DNA from: a virus
IMG/VR virus record: IMGVR_UViG_3300049846_001307
Location: 1-36,790 of that record
DNA: 36,790 nt
Reading direction: 5' to 3' (one strand)
Numbering within the stretch: the stretch's first letter is position 1; each line of letters starts with the position of its first letter. Shown here in pieces: positions 1 through 5,899 of this stretch. The notes under the pieces were generated by a model. That model searched no databases. It was not told the DNA's origin and saw only the letters and a list, made by a program, of their open reading frames with translations. The position numbers and the translations under genes are program-made.

Positions 1-180
1 ACATTGCATGCTTTGTATTTTCTATAGCTTTTAAAATGTCTTTTTCTTTGATTCCAGACGCTTTAGCTTGCACTGTTTTAACCTCTTTAATCACCTCTTT
101 TTCAACCTCTCTCACTTCGAGATTAGATCCTAGTATGCGACCGTCTTCAGTCATTATATAGACATTGCCATATGTATTAA
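1..180. repeat. Terminal direct repeat, left copy
   Basis: These 180 bases recur at the right end of the window (36611-36790) with one difference: T at 53 here, C at 36663. It lies inside a coding region and the change is synonymous (Gly GGA/GGG). The simplest reading is overlap from a circular or circularly permuted assembly. A real terminal redundancy or a sequence-variant join is possible. Confidence 0.95.
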
Positions 181-505
181 CTAATTCGGGTAAGCTGGAT
201 CTGGTGTCTAGTGGATTTACACCTAGTTTTTTTGCCAAAGATTTATTAGTAGTGCCTGAAAACTGTAATACATCAAGATCTATCTTGTCTATATCGCAAT
301 ATGGTAAAACTAAACTCAACCCTACACCTTGCTTAGCTAAGATTATAGCTTGATGCAATACGCTTGCCATGTGCTTTAGATCCTCTTCTGATTGATCAAA
401 CTTCCAGTCATAATTTGGTACTTGTTTAGCTCGCTGGATCTTAGACCACGGTGTGGTTTTTTTGTTGCGTTTAATTTGTGATTTGATTTGTTTGATTTGG
501 TTCAT
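1..505 (-). CDS. Hypothetical phage protein, N-terminal part of a gene crossing the contig junction
   Basis: The ATG is at 505-503 and the frame is open to base 1 (168 codons plus one base). Joining to 36610-36543 across the terminal repeat gives a 190-residue protein. Seen: a basic N-terminus rich in Lys and Gln (about residues 1-30), a mixed middle with a hydrophobic stretch near residues 50-70, a Val/Glu/Lys-rich probable helix near 125-145, and a C-terminus ending LKEIKL. The start overlaps the end of the upstream gene (471..689) by 35 bases, indicating coupled translation in the leftward operon. I do not recognise a family. The fragment 36543..36764 is the same gene read from an internal Met and should not be counted twice. 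Confidence 0.8.
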   Translation of the reverse strand, partial: MNQIKQIKSQIKRNKKTTPWSKIQRAKQVPNYDWKFDQSEEDLKHMASVLHQAIILAKQGVGLSLVLPYCDIDKIDLDVLQFSGTTNKSLAKKLGVNPLDTRSSLPELVNTYGNVYIMTEDGRILGSNLEVREVEKEVIKEVKTVQAKASGIKEKDILKAIENTKHAM

Positions 506-689
506 AGCTCGTTGTTTTTTTAATTTCTTTAAGTGAATACCATAATTCACCAAATATCTGGATTGGGTTTGGTAAATTTTCGTCAATATCTGTAATTTCA
601 ACCTCAACCCAGTATTTTTGGTATAAGCTTTTTAAAAAAGCTTTAACTAAAATTTTTTCACCTATTTTAAAGTCTGTTGCTTGACTCAT
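471..689 (-). CDS. Small hypothetical protein (72 aa)
   Basis: The first half (IGEKILVKAFLKS...YWVEVEITDI) looks like a small beta-barrel, followed by a polar tail rich in Asn, Gln and Thr. It lies 3 bases after the upstream secreted-protein gene and overlaps the next gene by 35 bases, so it belongs to the leftward operon. The start is an ATG in the context aattATGAG with no Shine-Dalgarno. No family is recognised; the beta-barrel remark is inference. Confidence 0.7.
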   Translation of the reverse strand: MSQATDFKIGEKILVKAFLKSLYQKYWVEVEITDIDENLPNPIQIFGELWYSLKEIKKTTSYEPNQTNQITN

Positions 690-692
690 AAT

Positions 693-1511
693 TTAATTGT
701 TTTTAATTTTTAAAATAATTTCTGAAATGTTTTGACTGTATTGCTTGTAGCTTGAAGTGCCGACATAGGTTTTGGCAAATTGATCAAGCTCTGATTTGTT
801 TAGATCGTCGCTGTGGATACTGGGGTAACCAACATCAAGCAACCATGTAAGATTGTCTAAATATTCACAATAGCTAGTGTATCCAGCAATAGATCCACGG
901 AAGTTGAGTGTATATTCAAGATTCTTAGAGCTGTATGATTGATCAGACCAATCTTTAGATCTGCCCATTATACCGCCACCGTTGTAATATATTTTGTGAT
1001 CACGATATTTTTTGACTCCAATTTGTTTTATGTCGTCAAAATTGTCGTTGCCACGTTTATAATCCACCCACTTACCGTCCATTTGCTGGATCTTGTAATG
1101 ACTCCAAGTGTTTGACTCCTTTTCTGTAATTGCAAGCGGTAAATAGGCGTTTATTTTGCGTTCTGTAGTATATCTATAGCTACACTCTGCAATTTCTTTG
1201 GCTGGTAGATCAGGGTTTTGAGATTTGATCCAATTCTTCAAAGTCTGCACCGTAGCATTCTCGGTATTAGCTAGGATGTCTAAAGGCTTGTCGGTATTGC
1301 CGACTAGGCTAGTTTTATCACTTACAGCCTCCGCCGTGATTGTTCCGCTTATGTGTGGTGTTGCTTGTTTAAGCTCGTCTTGAGCGGTTGCATACCCACC
1401 CATCCCGATACTGGTGATAACCATAAGTGTGATAAATCCATTCATGGATTTGCGGTGTAGTTTTGATTTGTAGCTTGGATCTGGTTCGAGGTTTATTTTT
1501 GGTATAGTCAT
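693..1511 (-). CDS. Secreted protein, possible peptidoglycan-hydrolase relative
   Basis: This 272-residue protein has a basic N-region (KSKLHRKS), a hydrophobic stretch near residues 25-42 and a plausible signal-peptidase site after YATA, so it is probably exported. The mature part has a helix around LPLAITEKESNTW that resembles the catalytic-Glu helix of lysozyme/glucosaminidase-type enzymes, then an aromatic- and Gly-rich region and two Cys (ECSY, SYCEY). I chose the ATG at 1511 (context aatATGAC, like most genes here) over the upstream in-frame ATG at 1556, which overlaps the preceding gene and would add 15 residues. The hydrolase idea is weak. It could be any exported phage protein acting in or on the envelope. 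Confidence 0.72.
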   Translation of the reverse strand: MTIPKINLEPDPSYKSKLHRKSMNGFITLMVITSIGMGGYATAQDELKQATPHISGTITAEAVSDKTSLVGNTDKPLDILANTENATVQTLKNWIKSQNPDLPAKEIAECSYRYTTERKINAYLPLAITEKESNTWSHYKIQQMDGKWVDYKRGNDNFDDIKQIGVKKYRDHKIYYNGGGIMGRSKDWSDQSYSSKNLEYTLNFRGSIAGYTSYCEYLDNLTWLLDVGYPSIHSDDLNKSELDQFAKTYVGTSSYKQYSQNISEIILKIKNN

Positions 1512-1548
1512 ATATTTGTGTTTGTTTTTTGGTTTAAAAAAATATTGA

Positions 1549-2133
1549 TCAATCAATTAGCTTGTACTTTCTACCGTTAAGTTCAATAATTTCTTGAGTT
1601 TCAGTTGGTTGAGTAACTGTTTCAGGTTCTACACCTGTAATTTTGGTGAATATATCCCAATCAAAATGCGAAATATCAAAGAATTGTTGTTTAAGTTCTT
1701 GAGTTGCTTCGCTCCATGCTTTTTTAAATGCTGTCTGATAGCGAGTTGCATAGGATTCATTTTTATCAAATTCTAGTTTTAATTTCGGAATACTTATTTT
1801 AGAATATTCCTCTTCTGTAAGTTGTGTATTAAACACCCTGTAAGGCTTTTGCTGGCATGAATCAGGGTAATCACGACCATGACTGTCTGAGTAGCAAAAT
1901 AGCTGGTATTCAGACATTTTTAGGTTTTTAGAATAATAGCAAGAGTTGCAATAGTTGCAATAATCGCAAGAGTAGCAATAGTTGCAATAGTTACAACTCT
2001 TGCAACTCTTGCAAGAGTTGCAATAGTCGCAAGAGTTGCAATAGTTACAAGAGTAGCAAGAGTCGCAAGAGTCGCAAGAGTTGCAATAGTTGCAGTAATC
2101 GCAAGAGTTGCAATAGTTGTTGGTATCAGACAT
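1549..2133 (-). CDS. Cysteine triplet-repeat protein
   Basis: This 194-residue protein begins with five residues and then 20 consecutive tripeptides x-[Y/S]-C (x = N, D, K or Y; about residues 6-65), placing a Cys every third residue. A conserved-looking C-terminal domain follows (from about residue 73) with two more Cys (LFCYS, DSCQQ), acidic helices and an FDISHFDWDIF segment, ending ELNGRKYKLID. An internal ATG at 1917 would give the C-terminal domain alone (122 aa). The family and function are unknown. A regular Cys ladder suggests metal binding or a disulfide or beta-solenoid rod, which is inference. It lies between the SSB gene and the secreted-protein gene in the leftward operon. Confidence 0.85.
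   Translation of the reverse strand: MSDTNNYCNSCDYCNYCNSCDSCDSCYSCNYCNSCDYCNSCKSCKSCNYCNYCYSCDYCNYCNSCYYSKNLKMSEYQLFCYSDSHGRDYPDSCQQKPYRVFNTQLTEEEYSKISIPKLKLEFDKNESYATRYQTAFKKAWSEATQELKQQFFDISHFDWDIFTKITGVEPETVTQPTETQEIIELNGRKYKLID
1939..2118 (-). repeat. 9-base tandem repeat encoding x-[Y/S]-C (20 units)
   Basis: There are twenty in-frame 9-mers of the form NAN-TMT-TGY on the minus strand. Variation is concentrated at the first base of codon 1 (A/G/T), giving N/D/Y/K, and the middle base of codon 2 (A/C), giving Y/S. The last codon is almost always TGC, sometimes TGT. Confidence 0.9.
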
Positions 2134-2203
2134 ATAAATAAATTATTTGATTAGTTGGTGTTTTTTGCCGTTTATCTCAGTGATTTTTTAAGTTTAATAA
2201 TAA

Positions 2204-2220
2204 GCCAGTTAGGCACTGGC
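2204..2220 (-). terminator. Hairpin after the SSB gene, possible weak terminator
   Basis: A perfect GCCAGT/ACTGGC stem has a 5-base loop and lies 14 bases after the SSB stop. On the minus strand it is followed by TTATTATT, not a clean T-run, so it may attenuate transcription or protect a 3' end. Confidence 0.45.
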
Positions 2221-2233
2221 AAGCCGTAAAAGT

Positions 2234-2929
2234 TTAAAATGGTGTTTGAATCTCATTCAAATCAATATCAGGTAGCTCACTTACTGTAGATTCGCTAGTT
2301 GTTGGATCTGCATAGTTGTCGGTATTTGGAAACTCATCAGCACGATTAGTTTTAGACCAGTCAAGATCTTCGACACTTACTGAATCCTCAAACGGATCTC
2401 CACCGTTTGTAAAAATTCTGTTTAGATCAGGATTTAAAGCACTTAAAAGCTCTTTAATGTTCTCAGGGAACGCACGGCTGGTACTTGGAGGCAAGTTAGT
2501 AACTTTGTACTTTGTGTCCATTTTTTCACCTTCTTTTGATAGTTTAAGATCTGTGTTTAAAAGATCCCAGTCTTTATCAATCGCAATTATATCATCCATA
2601 ATTCCACTTTTATCCAATTCCCAGTATTGGATAGCTTTATCGTTGTAATTATAGATTAAGCAACCCCAGAAATGCTTTGGACGGCGTGGTTTGCCATTTA
2701 GATCTAAAACATCTAGTCGCTCTAGAATTTGTGGTTTTGGAGCTGTTGGCTCGTATTTCCAGTATGATTCAGTAACTTTTTCTGATTTGCCTTCTGCGTT
2801 TTTTACAAAAGCAATATCTTTCCAGCCAAATACTGGAGCTTCTAAAAATCTTATAACTGTACCATTTTCAATCTTTTGTAGGTAACGGTTTTGGTTGGTT
2901 GGTTTGGAATATCCATCTAATAGTGACAT
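2234..2929 (-). CDS. Single-stranded DNA-binding protein (gp32-like)
   Basis: This 231-residue protein has an N-terminal domain rich in aromatic and basic residues (GWKDIAF, SYWKYEP, KPRRPKHFWGCLIYNYND, YWELDKSG, DWDLLNTD), the pattern of phage OB-fold ssDNA-binding proteins. It ends in a long acidic, low-complexity tail (from about residue 170) closing with a Phe, the tip by which SSBs recruit replication partners. It should coat ssDNA during phage replication and recombination. The first residues (MSLL..Y) resemble those of the gene just upstream. It lies second in the leftward operon from the promoter at 3301-3329. The family call rests on pattern only; a recombination mediator is the alternative. 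Confidence 0.72.
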   Translation of the reverse strand: MSLLDGYSKPTNQNRYLQKIENGTVIRFLEAPVFGWKDIAFVKNAEGKSEKVTESYWKYEPTAPKPQILERLDVLDLNGKPRRPKHFWGCLIYNYNDKAIQYWELDKSGIMDDIIAIDKDWDLLNTDLKLSKEGEKMDTKYKVTNLPPSTSRAFPENIKELLSALNPDLNRIFTNGGDPFEDSVSVEDLDWSKTNRADEFPNTDNYADPTTSESTVSELPDIDLNEIQTPF

Positions 2930-2941
2930 AATATATATAGT

Positions 2942-3220
2942 TTAATTATTGTAAAATTTGGGTTTGTAATTTGGTTGTACCATATAAATATAGGCTTTAA
3001 GTAGTTGTATGGTTTGTTGAAATTGTAGACTTGTAATGTCTTTTGAGGTTGTATAGCCTATTTTAGCTTTGATCTTGTCTTTAACTCGTTCGCAAGCTGT
3101 ATAAGTTGGTAGATTTGGAAAGTAGATGTGAGCTACTTCGCTAATCCAGAACTCATACAAACCACGTTGTTTTTGAGTCAATATAATTGGTGGTGGTTGG
3201 TAATTGGTTAATAGTGACAT
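2942..3220 (-). CDS. Small hypothetical protein (92 aa), weak ORF6C-like helical region
   Basis: This is the first gene after the leftward promoter at 3301-3329. The N-terminus MSLLTNYQPPP parallels the start of the SSB gene. Residues about 18-85 are helical with a KAKIGYTTSKDITSLQFQQ stretch that loosely resembles the ORF6C module of phage regulators. It ends in an aromatic-rich tail (YNPKFYNN-like). Its pairing with the SSB suggests a role in DNA metabolism or an accessory DNA-binding protein. This is inference from neighbours; no firm family. Confidence 0.7.
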   Translation of the reverse strand: MSLLTNYQPPPIILTQKQRGLYEFWISEVAHIYFPNLPTYTACERVKDKIKAKIGYTTSKDITSLQFQQTIQLLKAYIYMVQPNYKPKFYNN

Positions 3221-3246
3221 ATGTTACAGAATTTTAATATCCTGAT

Positions 3247-3274
3247 CTTGGCTCACCCTTCACAATAAGCCAAG
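3247..3274 (-). other. Leader hairpin upstream of the 3220 gene
   Basis: CTTGGCT and AGCCAAG form a perfect 7-bp stem with a 14-base loop in the 75-base leader between the promoter at 3301-3329 and the ATG at 3220. There is no T-run after it, so it is more likely an mRNA-stability or translational element than a terminator. Confidence 0.5.
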
Positions 3275-3300
3275 TCAAAACACTTCATTTTCTAAAAACA

Positions 3301-3329
3301 AGTATAAATTTTTATTTAAAAGTTGTCAA
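3301..3329 (-). promoter_or_regulatory. Leftward early promoter
   Basis: On the minus strand, TTGACA (3329-3324), a 17-base spacer containing AAATAAA, and TATACT (3306-3301). It belongs to the early class sharing TTGACA-N6-AAATAAA. Just downstream is TTTTTAGAAAA, close to the start of the transcripts from 5864 and 6913. Confidence 0.85.
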
Positions 3330-3353
3330 ATATGTTTTTGATTTATGTGTGTT

Positions 3354-3605
3354 TTATCTTTTATTTTTGACAATTTGAGCTTTTAGATTTTCAATTTTTT
3401 TGTGTAAAACAATTTGAGCTTTCAAATTTTCAATTTTCCAATACAAATACTCTGATTGTTCTGGATCTAAAACATTGTAATATTTGTTGTGGAAGTCAAC
3501 CAATTTTTGTAGTTTTTGCTCTTTAGATCTCTTTATTTTTTGATACAAAACTTTTATACAAACGATAAAAGCCAAAATGAAAAGTATTAAATATAGTGCG
3601 GACAT
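3354..3605 (-). CDS. Small membrane-anchored coiled-coil protein (83 aa)
   Basis: An N-terminal transmembrane helix (about residues 3-20, LYLILFILAFIVCIKVLY) is followed by a basic stop-transfer segment (KIKRSKEQK) and a cytoplasmic helix. The C-terminus carries a short duplication: KIENLKAQIV occurs twice, about 13 residues apart, mirrored in the DNA at about 3365-3440. It may be an Rz-like, spanin-like or superinfection-related membrane protein, but its early-operon position argues against lysis. Function unknown. Confidence 0.65.
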   Translation of the reverse strand: MSALYLILFILAFIVCIKVLYQKIKRSKEQKLQKLVDFHNKYYNVLDPEQSEYLYWKIENLKAQIVLHKKIENLKAQIVKNKR

Positions 3606-3608
3606 AGG

Positions 3609-3968
3609 TTATAAATCGTAGATATTATATGGATCGTTAAAAACTGGATCGGAGTTATAAGATACGGTGGTTTCGTAGTTGGCACGAGTAATCCAGTCCT
3701 TACCGTTTTTTCTCCTGTTTTGCTCGTTTCTAGCATACGCAAAAACGATACAATTAAACTGGCTGTATTCTCCCCGATAATCACCACCCCACAAAGTCTC
3801 AAATCCTGATCTAATAGCTTGTAATTGCCAATCATCAAGAGTTTGGAGGCACTCTCTAAGTTGTGGGAGCGGGTAGCTCATCAATAGCTCATAAGTGTCT
3901 TTTTTGTCTTTGATTGAGTTGCTAATACAAGCAAACAACAAAGTTTTGATTATTTTATTTGGGTTCAT
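3609..3968 (-). CDS. Hypothetical protein (119 aa)
   Basis: A soluble-looking protein with helices in the first half (SYPLPQLRECLQTLDDWQLQAIRSGFETL) and a polar, Asn- and Tyr-rich second half. Its start overlaps the end of the 48-residue membrane peptide gene by 14 bases, and it ends 3 bases before the next gene. An overlapping 83-codon frame at 3587-3838 on the same strand is poorer and I treat it as a shadow. No family recognised. Confidence 0.7.
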   Translation of the reverse strand: MNPNKIIKTLLFACISNSIKDKKDTYELLMSYPLPQLRECLQTLDDWQLQAIRSGFETLWGGDYRGEYSQFNCIVFAYARNEQNRRKNGKDWITRANYETTVSYNSDPVFNDPYNIYDL

Positions 3969-4101
3969 GGATTATCTCGTTTACTCCGCCAGCCAATCGA
4001 CCTTGACGGTTAGGTATTTGGTTATTGACAAAATTGACTAATAACCCAGCCAAAACAGCTAAAACTAAGATAAAAATTACTGTTTTATTTTCTTGAATCA
4101 T
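3955..4101 (-). CDS. Small single-helix membrane protein (48 aa)
   Basis: This short frame encodes a protein beginning MIQENK, then one strong transmembrane helix (VIFILVLAVLAGLLVNFV, about residues 8-25), then a polar basic tail ending HEPK. The tail end overlaps the start of the 119-residue gene by 14 bases, typical of tight phage operons. It is probably an inner-membrane peptide of the early region. The role is unknown; superinfection exclusion or host-envelope modulation are possibilities only. Confidence 0.6.
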   Translation of the reverse strand: MIQENKTVIFILVLAVLAGLLVNFVNNQIPNRQGRLAGGVNEIIHEPK

Positions 4102-4141
4102 AGGCAATAACTAATAAGCTTAGAATTATCAAAACAAACAT
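4085..4141 (-). CDS. Possible hydrophobic leader peptide (18 aa)
   Basis: An ATG at 4141 opens an 18-codon frame (MFVLIILSLLVIAYDSRK) that overlaps the next membrane peptide by 17 bases. It is the first ATG after the leader from the promoter at 4268-4296. It could be a true micro-protein or a coupling leader. Support is limited to position and the overlap. Confidence 0.3.
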   Translation of the reverse strand: MFVLIILSLLVIAYDSRK

Positions 4142-4261
4142 TGTAGGGTTATACAAATATAAAATGATATTATTGATCATACAAAGTTTTTTTAGATTGA
4201 AGTATCAGATCTAATCCGAAGAGTGTCAGATACTGTTATCTCTTTTAGATCTTTTAACTTC
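4142..4261 (-). promoter_or_regulatory. Structured 5' leader with interleaved complementary segments
   Basis: In the minus-strand RNA, AGATCTAA (4252-4245) can pair with TTAGATCT (4214-4207), and AGTATC with GATACT. The four segments occur in the order A-B-A'-B', so they form either a pseudoknot or two alternative folds. Three other leaders of this phage have the same topology. Confidence 0.5.
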
Positions 4262-4267
4262 TCAATA

Positions 4268-4296
4268 ATTATAATATTTTATTTGAAACTTGTCAA
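4268..4296 (-). promoter_or_regulatory. Strong leftward early promoter
   Basis: On the minus strand: TTGACA (4296-4291), a 17-base spacer with AAATAAA at the class-specific place, and a consensus TATAAT (4273-4268). It drives the small membrane-protein cluster at 4141-3354. Confidence 0.9.
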
Positions 4297-4337
4297 GTAA
4301 TTTTATGTAAATAATGCTTTTTGATTGATTTTTAAAA

Positions 4338-4374
4338 CAAAAAAAAAGACTAAATACTCTAAAATAAATAGTCT
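4338..4374 (-). terminator. Rho-independent terminator after the HNH gene
   Basis: Read on the minus strand, AGACTA/TAGTCT form a stem with an AT-rich loop, followed by a run of eight or more T. It lies 23 bases after the HNH stop. It separates that gene from the promoter at 4268-4296. Confidence 0.75.
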
Positions 4375-4396
4375 ATAAATCAAAAAACAGTAAAAG

Positions 4397-4606
4397 TTAA
4401 GTTGTGGCTTGACCCATGATAGAGTGTATTGTACAATGGCAGTTAGGGCACAAAGCAACTAAATTGTCAATCGTGTCAGCACCGCCTTTAGATCTGGGTA
4501 CAATGTGGTGGATTTGCAAAGTCAAGTATTTGGTTTCTTTGATCTGGCAAAATGCACAAATGTAATCCTGATCTTTTTTTACAAGGTCTTTGATCTCACG
4601 TTTCAT
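4397..4606 (-). CDS. Small HNH endonuclease
   Basis: This 69-residue protein is little more than an HNH core: CAFC (about residues 18-21), the catalytic-type LQIHHIVPRSKGG, then N-L-V-x-L-CPNCH. The two CxxC pairs form the structural zinc site, and the second His of IHH with the downstream Asn and His form the metal-dependent nuclease site. In many phages an HNH gene sits beside terminase and assists cos cleavage. Here it is about 10 kb away at the divergence point of the two arms, so a homing or early DNA-processing role is equally likely. It has its own terminator at 4338-4374. Confidence 0.92.
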   Translation of the reverse strand: MKREIKDLVKKDQDYICAFCQIKETKYLTLQIHHIVPRSKGGADTIDNLVALCPNCHCTIHSIMGQATT

Positions 4607-4649
4607 TAGTTTTACCTAAGTTTTTTGATCACTTTCACAAAATATTAAA

Positions 4650-4679
4650 TTGACAATTTAGTCAAACTATATCTATAAT
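4650..4679 (+). promoter_or_regulatory. Rightward promoter with palindromic operator over -35
   Basis: TTGACA (4650-4655), an 18-base spacer and TATAAT (4674-4679) lie 23 bases before the HTH gene start. The -35 box is one arm of the perfect palindrome TTGAC-AATTTA-GTCAA (4650-4665). A dimeric regulator, perhaps the HTH protein itself, could bind there and control the divergent HNH gene too. Confidence 0.7.
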
Positions 4680-4702
4680 ATACACACATAAAAAATACAT
4701 AT

Positions 4703-4912
4703 ATGAAAATGAATAATTATAGTACACACACTATCCAAAAAGTTGTTGACATGCTTCAAACCATGTCGGTTAAAGATGTTGCAAATAAAACCAAAATCAA
4801 ACAACAGACTATCTACACATGGTGCAGAAAACTCGGAATAAAACCTAAAGCTAAAATGGGAAGACCAAGCAAGATGGTTTCCATCAAAGTTGACAAAGTT
4901 CAATCTAAATAG
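4703..4912 (+). CDS. Small helix-turn-helix DNA-binding regulator (69 aa)
   Basis: Residues about 8-45 form a transposase/MerR-like HTH (TIQKVVDMLQTMSVKDVANKT then KQQTIYTWCRKLGI). It is followed by an AT-hook-like MGRPSK and a basic tail. It is the first plus-strand gene, behind a promoter carrying a palindrome over the -35 box, so autoregulation or control of the divergent arms is likely (inference). The start could be this ATG or the next Met two codons on. A terminator follows at 4980. Confidence 0.8.
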   Translation: MKMNNYSTHTIQKVVDMLQTMSVKDVANKTKIKQQTIYTWCRKLGIKPKAKMGRPSKMVSIKVDKVQSK

Positions 4913-4979
4913 TTTATTTTTTTTGTAAATTTTTGATTTACAGTTTTTAGAAAACGAAGGGTTTTTTTAAAAAACATTT

Positions 4980-5002
4980 TACCGCCTTTATGGCGGTATT
5001 TT
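4980..5002 (+). terminator. Rho-independent terminator after the HTH gene
   Basis: A perfect 7-bp stem TACCGCC/GGCGGTA with loop TTTAT is followed by TTTTG. It lies 68 bases after the HTH gene stop. Confidence 0.8.
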
Positions 5003-5072
5003 GTTTGACAACATTTTACTTTTAATTTTTTTTGGTTCTACCAATTCAAGTTTTGTAACTTGACACACATCT

Positions 5073-5570
5073 GTGACCCTATCACTAATACTAGCAGTTA
5101 GTACGTCTGTACCAAAACCTAGACTAGAGTACACTCCGAGATATAGCTATTACTATAGCATATCAAAAAACAAAGACTTAAAAAATCAAATCAAAGAAGT
5201 AAAAAGCCGACCGCCTTTGGAAATTGCCAATACAGTCACTGTAGAGCAACCAGAGGCGTTTTTGATTGATACCGATCAAACACTATCTAAAGAGCAAATA
5301 GTGGGCTTGATTCGTGATTACAGTGTCAAGTATGGAGTCGACCCTGAAAGGTCGATAAGAATTGCAAAATGTGAGAGTGGATTTAACCCGAATGCCAAAT
5401 CTAAAAATGGCTTATACTTTGGATTATTCCAGTTCTTACCCTCGACGTTTCGAGCCAATGCAAAAAGACTGGGTTTACAAAATCCAAATATTCTAAATCC
5501 TGATCATAATATTGAAGTTGCGACTTACATGTTTAATTTGAACCAATACCACCAATGGTCGTGCAAATGA
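5073..5570 (+). CDS. Secreted lytic transglycosylase (SLT/Rpf-like fold)
   Basis: This 165-residue protein has a short hydrophobic N-terminus (TLSLILAVSTS), a Tyr- and Lys-rich linker (about 18-70), and a catalytic domain from about residue 78. That domain carries IAKCESGFNP (catalytic-type Glu 101), GLFQF (117-121), and a terminal QWSCK. Cys 100 and Cys 164 could form a disulfide. It should cleave peptidoglycan glycan strands, at the envelope or in the virion during entry. The start is a GTG at 5073, the first usable codon after an in-frame stop at 5061; the signal peptide is unusually short and lacks a basic N-region, so the start is uncertain. It is separated from the lysis genes by 28 kb. 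Confidence 0.85.
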   Translation: MTLSLILAVSTSVPKPRLEYTPRYSYYYSISKNKDLKNQIKEVKSRPPLEIANTVTVEQPEAFLIDTDQTLSKEQIVGLIRDYSVKYGVDPERSIRIAKCESGFNPNAKSKNGLYFGLFQFLPSTFRANAKRLGLQNPNILNPDHNIEVATYMFNLNQYHQWSCK

Positions 5571-5603
5571 TTACCATTTTAGGTGGGTGCCGAATATGGT
5601 TGT

Positions 5604-5632
5604 TTGACAATTTTTAAATAAACTTTTATAAA
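5604..5632 (+). promoter_or_regulatory. Rightward early promoter
   Basis: TTGACA (5604-5609), a 17-base spacer with AAATAAA, and TATAAA (5627-5632). It is an early-class promoter for a short transcript that ends at the terminator at 5820-5853. Confidence 0.8.
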
Positions 5633-5674
5633 AAAAATACACAAACAAAATGTCATTTTTGGAGATTAAACACT

Positions 5675-5791
5675 ATGTGTTTCAAACCCGATTGTAAGTG
5701 TTACGATAAAAACATTCATTTTACCATTTTTGGTATCTCATTTGCTTCATATCGTTGCGAATCTGGAAATTTGAGATTTAAATTTATCTGA
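5675..5791 (+). CDS. Possible small cysteine-containing protein (38 aa)
   Basis: An ATG in the context cactATGTG opens a frame beginning MCFKPDCKCYDK, with four Cys in the protein counting one near residue 28. It occupies most of the roughly 200-base transcript between the promoter at 5604 and the terminator at 5820. The Cys spacing (C-x4-C-x-C) hints at metal binding. It could instead be a non-coding RNA: no close Shine-Dalgarno is present, as for most genes here. Confidence 0.4.
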   Translation: MCFKPDCKCYDKNIHFTIFGISFASYRCESGNLRFKFI

Positions 5792-5819
5792 TCATTTTTG
5801 ATCTTGTTTGTTTTGTGTG

Positions 5820-5853
5820 AGGCGATTATTATTTTGATAGTTGCCTTTTTTTT
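5820..5853 (+). terminator. Rho-independent terminator
   Basis: AGGCGA pairs with TTGCCT (one G-T pair) around a 15-base loop and is followed by a run of T. The next promoter (5864) starts 11 bases later, insulating the two transcripts. Confidence 0.75.
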
Positions 5854-5863
5854 GTGGAAAAGT

Positions 5864-5892
5864 TTGACAAAATATAAATAAAGTTTTATAAT
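5864..5892 (+). promoter_or_regulatory. Strong rightward early promoter
   Basis: TTGACA (5864-5869), a 17-base spacer AAATAT-AAATAAA-GTTT, and consensus TATAAT (5887-5892). The first 13 spacer bases are identical to those at 6919. Confidence 0.92.
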
Positions 5893-5899
5893 ATTTTTT

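Noticed and set aside
1939-2118. CRISPR-like short repeat array
   Set aside because: The 9-base units are contiguous without spacers, are in frame, and encode a regular tripeptide.
1549-2133. Diversity-generating retroelement variable region
   Set aside because: Much unit variation can be read as change at A positions, but there is no reverse transcriptase or template repeat in the genome.
3587-3838. Overlapping 83-codon frame on the minus strand
   Set aside because: It lies inside the 119-residue gene in another frame and crosses into the next gene; the 119-residue frame fits operon spacing better.
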